Source of the DNA: Eublepharis macularius
Lineage: Eukaryota; Chordata; Lepidosauria; Squamata; Eublepharidae
NCBI RefSeq assembly: GCF_028583425.1
Contig: NC_072794.1
Location: 31,493,232 to 31,557,231, forward strand
DNA length: 64,000 nucleotides
Reading direction: 5' to 3'
Below, one piece after another: positions 56,985 to 64,000 of this stretch; positions within the stretch are counted from its first letter, which is position 1, and every line of letters starts with the position of its first letter. A program made the position numbers and the translations under genes. The notes under the pieces were generated by a model. The model saw only the letters and a list, made by a program, of their open reading frames with translations. It was not told the origin of the DNA and searched no databases.

Positions 56985-57288
56985 CCTTTCTGCAGTACTG
57001 CAGCCCAAGCTCTGCTCATGACCTGAGTTCGATCCTGGCGGAAGCCAGGTTCAGGTAGCCAGCTGAAGGTTGACTCAGACTTCCATCCTTTCGAGGTTGG
57101 TAAAATGAGTACCCAGTTTCCTGGGGGTAAAGTGTAGATGACTGGGGAAGGCAATGGCAAACCACCCTGTAAAAAGTCTACCAAGAAAACGTCGTGGTGC
57201 GACGTCCCCCCATGGGTCAGTAATGACTCGGTGCTTGCACAGGTGCTTGCACCTTTACTCGGTGCTTGCACCTTTACCCTTTTTTACC
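56985..57288 (+). repeat. tRNA-derived SINE (family of 430-705)
   Basis: The head is CCCAAGCTCTGCTCATGACC with the B-box-like GAGTTCGATCCTGG. The body has TTCAGGTAGCCAGCTGAAGG, GGTAAAATGAGTACCCAGTT, GGGGAAGGCAATGGCAAACC and AGTCTACCAAGAAAACGTCG. The tail is CATGGGTCAGTAATGACTCG and then a GTGCTTGCAC motif present three times before ACCTTTACCC. The repeated tail motif suggests local slippage. A short minus copy of the tail is at 58275-58345. Confidence 0.85.
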
Positions 57289-57609
57289 ATCTTGGCCAGA
57301 AAGTGAAAGGGAAAGGCAAGCATAGTAAGTACCGCTACAAGGACAACCCCACGTTTGTGCTATCTTGCAGTTAAATAGACTTCTTTTTTAAAAAAAACCG
57401 TAACCAGAATTTCTACAGTTTTCTACTAAAAAGCTTATTTTCAATCCAGCGGCAGTGGGTTTCAACAGTGGTCCGTCTGAATCTGGTTGCGGAGAACGGT
57501 GAGCTAAAAATACGTGAAGTAAATAGATCGTATATACGTATTTGCTCAGAAGTGAATATTACTGGATTTAATGAGGCTGATTTCCAAGTAAATGTGCAGG
57601 ATTGCAGTT

Positions 57610-57765
57610 CTGAACATATGAAGCTGCCTTATGCTGAGTCGGATCAGTGCATCATTGGAACAGCAGTGGGACCGATTCTCTACCCAGCGACCAGAGATCC
57701 TTCTACCTGGAGATGCAAGCAAGGGTTGCAAAGCATGTGGTGTACCACTAAGGTGCCCCTTTTTT
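57610..57765 (-). repeat. tRNA-derived SINE fragment, minus (family of 13185-13405)
   Basis: In the plus direction it begins ACATATGAAGCTGCCTTATG, the complement of the SINE tail, and runs to GATGCAAGCAAGGGTTGCAA and GTGTACCACTAAG, the complement of the head. The middle is diverged. Flank 57766-59164 holds only the SINE scrap at 58275-58345. Confidence 0.7.
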
Positions 57766-59164
57766 ATGTAGAAAAAAAATGTTATCAGAAAAAGAATAGA
57801 TGGTCTGTGACACACTTGGAAGGGCTCAGATTGCTTCCAGCTGGTAGCTTTGAAACACTTTGCTTGGGGTGACAAAAAAACCCTGCAAGATATAGGCCAC
57901 ATTTATACAGGATGGTTAACTTGTCATGTAACCAGTGAAATGAGAATTCAAAGTTAACAGCCAGAAATCAGTTGCAAATGTTGATGTACCATCTTGACTT
58001 CTGTGCTTTTTCTAACAATATGCAAGTAGATCCCATGTCTTCATAGTATGGATCTCTTTTTAGGACCATATTTGCCTAACATAAAGGCTAAGTTCTTTAC
58101 ACATGTGCCGCCAAGAAAAAAAAAGGGGGGGGAATCATACATTTTCACGCAAAAGATAGATATATGTATGCAGGAGGGTGTATAACTTTGTTGGATTAAT
58201 TTGCAAGGGTAAGGGTACAAGCTGGCTAGTTTCTTAGCCTTCATACACATATTTTAAGCTTGTAGAATGTAAACAGGTAAAGGTAGTCCCCTGGGCAAGC
58301 ACCAAGTCATTACTTACCCATGTGGGGACATTGAATGTAACTGGTGAGAAAATGCTATGATGCGCGGTTGTTGAGTGTACCTCTCTTGTGTGTGTTAAAG
58401 TAATTGTAATTGAACCTTATGAATGGTTATATATAATTCTGGCTTCAACACATTAATATATTAAAGTGTTATTTTAGTTGGATCATCCATCATAAAATTT
58501 AACCAAGGGATTTTTGGTAAGCTAAATATTATAGAATTTTCTTAAGCAAATTTTGAAATTTTACAAGCTGTAGCCACAAGGAAAGAAGTGGATTTATTCC
58601 TTATTTTAAATGGGGAGGGAGAAGCGAAGAATGCCACTTCGTTTGCCTTTACTGTGTTGGCTTTGTGTGCCTGCTGGTGCATAAAAATACTGCAGATGTG
58701 GGACTGAAGGAGTGCAGGAGGAATATGTTAGTGTTGGCTGAGAATCTAAAAGGGGAGGTTGATGCAGTACTGAAGGGCAAACAATAAGGATGCTAGTGTT
58801 TTTTTCTGGCTTGGGAAAGCCGAGGGAGTAATGACTTTCAGAGCTCATGTCCAACCAGTGGCCGTTTTACCAATGATTCACTTGGGATGCTAATTAAAAT
58901 CAGAAGAATCTTTGATGAGGCATGAATAGAGGGTTATAGGGGCCAAATGAATGTGAGTTGCGTTTTTCAATTTTTTATTAGAAACATCGAGGTTATTCTG
59001 TATTGTGGATTTTGTACATTGATGTTATACTGCGTTTGATGCTTTAAAGCCTCTTGGTTCTGTGTTCCAAAATAATAAAATTCCCTGAGTTAGAATTTCC
59101 CTTCTTGTGACCCTTAAACTCAACCATTTAAAAAGGTGTTTATTATACTGTGCATGCAATTCTT

Positions 59165-59510
59165 CAGATGTTTGGTTCTGGCTCTTTATAATCATAATAA
59201 TGCTTGCTGTTTATATAGCACACGATGCTTCAAATTTTCAATAATCCTTGCGACTATTTGGTAATGAGTCCATTGGTCAAGGTGATACTTGAAACTCTGT
59301 ATAGAAGATCCCCTGACAAAGCCTTAAAGCAAAACGTGTGGGATCGCAATAACCTCAATAAATGCTTGCACCTTGCACCTGGGGTTTTTTCCCCCAGCTA
59401 TCTGGCAAGACAGGCCAGTATTATTATTCCAGTTCTGCAGATGACTAAAGAGGAAGGAATGGTGACTTGCTTGTGATTTTCTAGTGAGTTCTTGGCTAAG
59501 CTAAGGTTTA
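59165..59510 (+). repeat. Old SINE interrupted by a Penelope-tail-like insertion
   Basis: The outer parts look like an old SINE (CTGTTTATATAGCACACGAT on the left; TATTATTATTCCAGTTCTGC and GACTTGCTTGTGATTTTC on the right). The part at about 59308-59400 starts CCCTGACAAAGCCTTAAAGC followed by AAAACGTGTGG, which resembles the CTGANGA...GAAACG tail core of Penelope-like elements. Confidence 0.4.
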
Positions 59511-60911
59511 TACTGGAGTCGTCTTGACTCAGAGCCGCAATACTATATCATCTCTGTCTGTGAAGACTAATTCAAACAAAGGGGCATCTTGTTTTGGGGC
59601 AGTGCTGAAAAGCACTTCTTCCACTTTAAGGCAGTACATCGTTAATTGCTCCGAAAATACTCAGGTGTCCAGGAACCATTGCCCTTTCTAACCACTGAGG
59701 ATTTTTCAGAACATATTCCCCTTCATCCCGAAAGCACTATTTTCTAACTGAAACTGAAGAGCATTTTTGGCATAATTGTACACCTTGCTGTCTTATACTG
59801 CATACATACTTTTGGGCTGATTGTATAGTCCTGTACGCAGTCTTGGTTTTTATTTGATCTTCCCCTCTCCTATCCCACTTCAAAGATTATCTGCCCAGGA
59901 AAAAAGACATCTTTGTATATGGGAAAACATGTGCACTGCATGTGTAAAGAATGCACAGACATCTATCTTTCCCTAAGTACACATGAAGAGAAGCTAAATA
60001 GGGTCTGTTTACATCTCTGTTGCTTACTTGGTATTTATGCTTATAGATATGCAAATGTGATTCTACACTCTGTCTACTGTGAGTCTCAGATTAACTGCTG
60101 TCTAGTTAGGCACCATTGTATCAAGTGAAAACATTTGTCTTTTTATGGTTAAGGGGTGATTTATGGCTTTCCTCTTTTGCTAAAAGCAGTCCAAATGCAT
60201 ACTACTTCCTGTTGCCTTTCCAGGCTTTCCAGTCCCTGCTGGATACATGCAGGTGGCTTTAGTACAGGAAGATTATTTAAAAATCAAAGCTGTAGAAATT
60301 ACAGATCTGCCGCTGCTTCTCTTCCTCTTTCTTCCCCACCCAGCAACTTTCTGGCTTTTAAATATTTCTGCTCCACCCTGGATTGTGTGTGAGACTGCTA
60401 TTCTGTGAATGAAGCAAGGCAGAAGGCGGTTAGTTTTGGTATAACATCATTAAAGGCAGTTAGAGAAAAATGTAGTTCGAGTCTGTTTAGCCTTGCACTG
60501 AATTGTCACGGAATAATGTATTATACAGCCCTGCTCTGTCTGCAGCCGCCTACATGCCCAAATCAATGGAGCCTTTGTTCCAGACCATGTTAGAAGAATG
60601 CATGAGCTAATGGGGTGGTGGGAGTTGAGCTTAGTTCCAGTACATTAGAGGCCTTGCAAACTTTCCCAGAGGGTCCCAATATTTCCTTCCTCCTTGTAGA
60701 TAGTGCAACTATAAGGAGCTCTTATCTGGACTGAATGTGGCTTCCCCACCACCCCTTTCCCAGTAAAGCAGTGTGGCAGCAGGTTGTCACTGCCTATATT
60801 GCGGTGTGATAGAATTGAGTCCGACCATAGATAGGGCTTTGTTCTGAAAGTAGGTGCCAGCTGTATAGGAGGGACTTTTTTCAAAGCAATAATAATCTAC
60901 GTTATTATAGC

Positions 60912-61068
60912 AAGATTTGAGTCCAGCATCACCTTAAAGACCAACAAGATCTTCAGTGTAAAAACTTTGACTCTAGAAAGCTTATGCCCTAAAAATCTAA
61001 TTAGTCTTAAAGATGCTACTGGACAAGAATCTTGCTGTTCCACTGCAGACCAACATGGCTACCCACCT
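60912..61068. repeat. Head-to-head pair of the hammerhead-like tail family
   Basis: The left half is minus (TGAGTCCAGCATCACCTTAA, AGACCAACAAGATCTTCAGT). The right half is plus (TCTAGAAAGCTTATGCCC, AGTCTTAAAGATGCTACTGG, ending CAGACCAACATGGCTACCCA). The two halves meet near 60970. A third copy, minus, is at 61194-61270. Flank 59511-60911 is unclassified. Confidence 0.65.
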
Positions 61069-61193
61069 GAAATATTCTACATTTGTGTGCATGATTGGAA
61101 ATTGCTGCTTGCCTATTCACAACTAAGAATTGGCTTCAGGCTAGGAAACATTGCAGAAATTGGATCTTTCAACAACAAGAAAATGTTGGCTTT

Positions 61194-61270
61194 GAGTTCA
61201 GTGACACCTTGCAGACCAACCAGATTTTCAGAGTGTAAGCTTTCGAGATTCGGAGCTCCCTTCCTCACAT
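61194..61270 (-). repeat. Hammerhead-like tail copy, minus
   Basis: The complement shows GAGGAAGGGAGCTCCGAATC, then TCGAAAGCTTACACTC, and the tail words complementary to GACACCTTGCAGACCAACCA. The first box is degenerate (TGAGGA for CTGACGA). Flank 61271-62162 holds only a short GA run. Confidence 0.6.
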
Positions 61271-62170
61271 GGATTGATAGCAAGTGCATGTGTGGATTAG
61301 ATGGGCTGGTGGAGAAATTTCATGGGCGCGTTATTTTTTGAGAGCTTATTGGCAAGGCTGTATATATACGTGTGCAGTTAAAATGTGGTGGTGTTCTCTC
61401 CTGCTGCACTAAGCTGTTGAAGGTATAGTTTGACAGAATTTTATCTATGCATCAGTTCACATAACTTGGTGTATTTGCTCAAGAATTAAATCATCAAGGA
61501 TAGCAGAATATAGCTGCTTTATTTGCCTAGTCAGCTGAAAACACAGAGAACATGCTAGTTTTATTTACAGAAACGATCATTTGTAGATAGAGTTGGACAG
61601 GTATATTTTGTATGCTATATTTTAATATTGGACTGTGTGTGAGAGAGAGAGAGACTGAGAGACTATTGCTGCAATGTGTAGCTAATACACATTAGCCCCA
61701 TAATAGTGAAATGTAGCATAATTACCATCACAACAGGGGGTCCTGATGTCATCCATCAACTGTCTTTCCTATTCTGTCTCATTTTTCTCTACAAGCTCTC
61801 TTGTTGCATTTTTTTGCTTATGTGCCGAATACAAGTGCAGTCTCTGAGGTGCGTATATTGTCTCTGTGCTACTATTTCACATTGGGATGATGTATATTTC
61901 GGAAAATAATTCCGAAAATCATTCTGCACTTGCAATTTTGTTAACATTTTTACTATTACCACTATTACACCACTCCAAACTGTTGCCACCTCATCTATTA
62001 GATGATATCCTGGTATGAGAAATGAGGTCTCTTGAGGGTGGCCTTAAGTGAGCTGTGCCCTGGTGACACAAGGAAGTTTTGAGTCTCTGGACATTGGGGG
62101 AGAGGAGAAAATGTAGCAGAAGTGCCTAAGCAGTCGCTGTATTGTGTACTTCTTTCGATGTACTTCTGAC

Positions 62171-62603
62171 TAGACATGGGCACGGACCAAAAAAACAAAC
62201 AACCCGAACCGTGAGGTTCGTGGCTTTTCATGAACCAAGAACCACGAACTGGCATGGAACTGGAACCAGTTACAAACCAGTTTGTGGTTCGTGGGGTTTA
62301 AACGGGCTGGGGTTTGGGCAGTTTAAAGGGCCCTTCCACGGCAGGTCCCTTTAAACTATCAGCTGGCAGGCGTCGAGGGGGGGATCCCCCCCTGCCAGCT
62401 GATAATTTAAAGGGACCTGCCACTTGCAAGCGGCAGGAAAAGTTTATATTTAAACTGCCCCTTTAAATACGACCCAACAAACCAGTAGACCAGTTCATGG
62501 AAGTTCGTTGAAACGAGCTTCTGCAAACCACTGGTTCACGAACCACGAACCAGCCTGGTTTGTGCGTTTTTTTGGGTCGTAATTCGATTTATGCCCATCT
62601 CTG
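62171..62603. mobile_element. Foldback hAT-like MITE, 433 bp, with 8-bp target duplication
   Basis: The right end in complement is CAGAGATGGGCATAAATCG and the left end is TAGACATGGGCACGGACC. The perfect 8-bp duplication CTTCTGAC flanks it (62163-62170 and 62604-62611). The middle is a long palindrome: AGGTCCCTTTAAACTATCAG and CTGGCAGG against CCTGCCAGCTGATAATTTAA and AGGGACCTGCC, centred near 62387. Many GAACC/GGTTC words repeat throughout. No coding capacity is seen. It is related to 30986-31323. Confidence 0.85.
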
Positions 62604-62611
62604 CTTCTGAC

Positions 62612-64000
62612 AGAGCATCTGGCCGGTATCATAGGAGAATTGCTGTAGAATGTCATAAGAAAGCTCAAGTGCTTATATTGTTGTTGCACTCCAAAGGTCT
62701 GTAGAATCCATGTCTCCAGTGTTCATTTTGGAAAAAAAAAAGGTAGCTGTACTGCCAAGGGGTAATAATGCCAATCAGTTCAAATAGGAAAAAATGACAA
62801 AATGTATATACCTCTGCCAATGTTGGTGAACAAAAAAGAGTAGCCTTCATGATTGTAACCCAACATGGCCTCCTGTGTGGATGGAAAAATTTCCATATAA
62901 GTTGTGCAGTATTTACTGATGTGTGGATCCACCATTTTAATTCTAAATACTGCTAATGACTGAACAGCAGTTATTTTTTAAAAATTAAGTTTTATTAACA
63001 AACTGTAAACATACACAAAGGAATGACATACATACTCAAAAGGGAATACAGGGTACAGATAAAACACTGATATCTATCAATCCTATCACTGATCCAAAAC
63101 CTCCAGTCCTATCTCCACCAATACAGCAACAATTTTATTACAGAGAATAGCTTTAGCGCAGAACCATCCTTAATGTTTTCTCCATAATATATACTTCTAC
63201 TTAAAAATTCTTCTACTTTCAATATTGAAAAAGCATGTGACTTGTGAGTGCATAATAACTGCTGTCTTCTCTCTCCTTGTACTATAGCTCTTGAGTATGC
63301 TGTACAGTATTTATCCAGTTAAGATCTCAAACATTTGCTGTCAGTAAGAACTAAGCATGATGTAGAAAGTTGGTTCTCTTCATGTTCTATTTTCCAGGTT
63401 ATCACCCTGGTCATCATCATCCATCATCCTGCATGCAGTGTGAGATCTATCTTAGTCGTTCCTGAACAATGTATAGCTTGTTTATAGATTTCTGTGTCCA
63501 GAGTTGTGATATCTGTCTGATGCTATATTTGAAGCACTTAATAGTCAGTTTTCTAGCTCTAGAAAGTTAGTTAAACTAATCTTAATAGGCAAAACTAATT
63601 TAAGTAGGAAGTTGCTAGAAACAAGTAACTCAAATAGGTTGCAGAAGGCTTTTCTATGTTCTCCCCCTGAAAATGTATCTAGGAAAACTTTTTGCCTGTA
63701 TTGTGGCATGAGATATTGTGTGCCAGTTTGGTATAGTGGTCTGATTGCTTTAGAAGAAATCAAAACTAAGCAGAGTATGGCTCAGTGAGTACCGCCCTGG
63801 AATTCCAACAGCAGAAGTCTGGATTCAGATTCCTAGCAGTTAGGTAAAGGTAAAACCTAACTGGTCAGCTTTCTTTGGGAACTTCATGTCTCAAAAAACC
63901 CCAGTGCTGCCAACTGTAATTTTTACAGATGCTTCTGAACAGCTGTTGACACTGCTCTGCCCACTTGGTGTCAGTCATATCTAGAGGTGTGATTAAGCTT
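62612..64000. other. Intronic sequence, mostly unclassified
   Basis: A possible diverged tRNA-like SINE head lies near 63720-63850 (GTGCCAGTTTGGTATAGTGG, then GGCTCAGTGAGTACC). No exon is recognised up to the window end. Confidence 0.4.

Larger units (their letters stand above)
2085..64000 (+). other. LAMC1: LAMC1 intron 1 (continues beyond window)
   Basis: A consensus donor GTGAGT directly follows exon 1, and no later LAMC1 exon or other conserved host exon is recognisable downstream. A very long first intron is plausible for LAMC1. Everything annotated below 2085 is then intronic transposon or unclassified sequence. The inference would fail if an unrelated gene or an unrecognised exon lies in the interval. 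Confidence 0.75.

Noticed and set aside
57468..57872. 134-codon open frame at the possible end of a gene
   Set aside because: Its second half is a SINE read on the wrong strand, and the first half has no conserved motif or laminin similarity.

Overview
This window is vertebrate nuclear DNA, and the repeat content points to a squamate reptile (lizard or gecko type). The repeats include tRNA-derived SINEs of Sauria type, L2/CR1-like LINE relics, hAT-like MITEs, Penelope-like tails and a DIRS retrotransposon. The species cannot be named from the sequence alone.

Only one host gene is supported. Inside a GC-rich, CpG-rich block at about 790-2180 lies the first coding exon of laminin subunit gamma-1 (LAMC1), 1697-2084 on the + strand. 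It encodes the signal peptide and the start of the laminin N-terminal domain and ends at a clean GTGAGT splice donor. No later LAMC1 exon and no other host exon is recognisable. The remaining ~62 kb therefore reads as the long first intron of LAMC1, filled with transposable elements of several ages.

The outstanding object is an apparently intact DIRS-type tyrosine-recombinase retrotransposon at 19433-25111 (5,679 bp). It has inverted terminal repeats and an internal complementary region that matches the joined outer ends of both repeats. It has a gag-like ORF, an RT/RNase H/methyltransferase-like ORF, and a tyrosine-recombinase ORF that stays open across the whole RT gene in another frame. 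All RT, RNase H and recombinase catalytic residues are present. Gag and the recombinase frame are the same frame, separated by a single UGA-CUA, a context known for stop-codon readthrough. The 5' leader also holds a plausible small intron.

Other elements fall into three groups. (1) Penelope-like material: a 5'-truncated GIY-YIG endonuclease relic at 45472-46221, a 155-bp tail-only insertion with a 13-bp target duplication at 40010-40164, and a near-perfect hairpin of two tails at 13639-13930. All carry a hammerhead-ribozyme-like core. A second dispersed family with a similar core recurs at least seven times, often as head-to-head pairs. (2) Non-autonomous DNA transposons: a hAT-like element at 9177-9865 and a foldback element at 62171-62603, both with perfect 8-bp duplications, plus other foldbacks at 7931-8112, 27561-27874, 30986-31323 and 51337-51559. 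(3) L2-like LINE relics (18655-19310, 33700-35460, 46975-47465) and many SINE copies. Long stretches between these show nothing recognisable.
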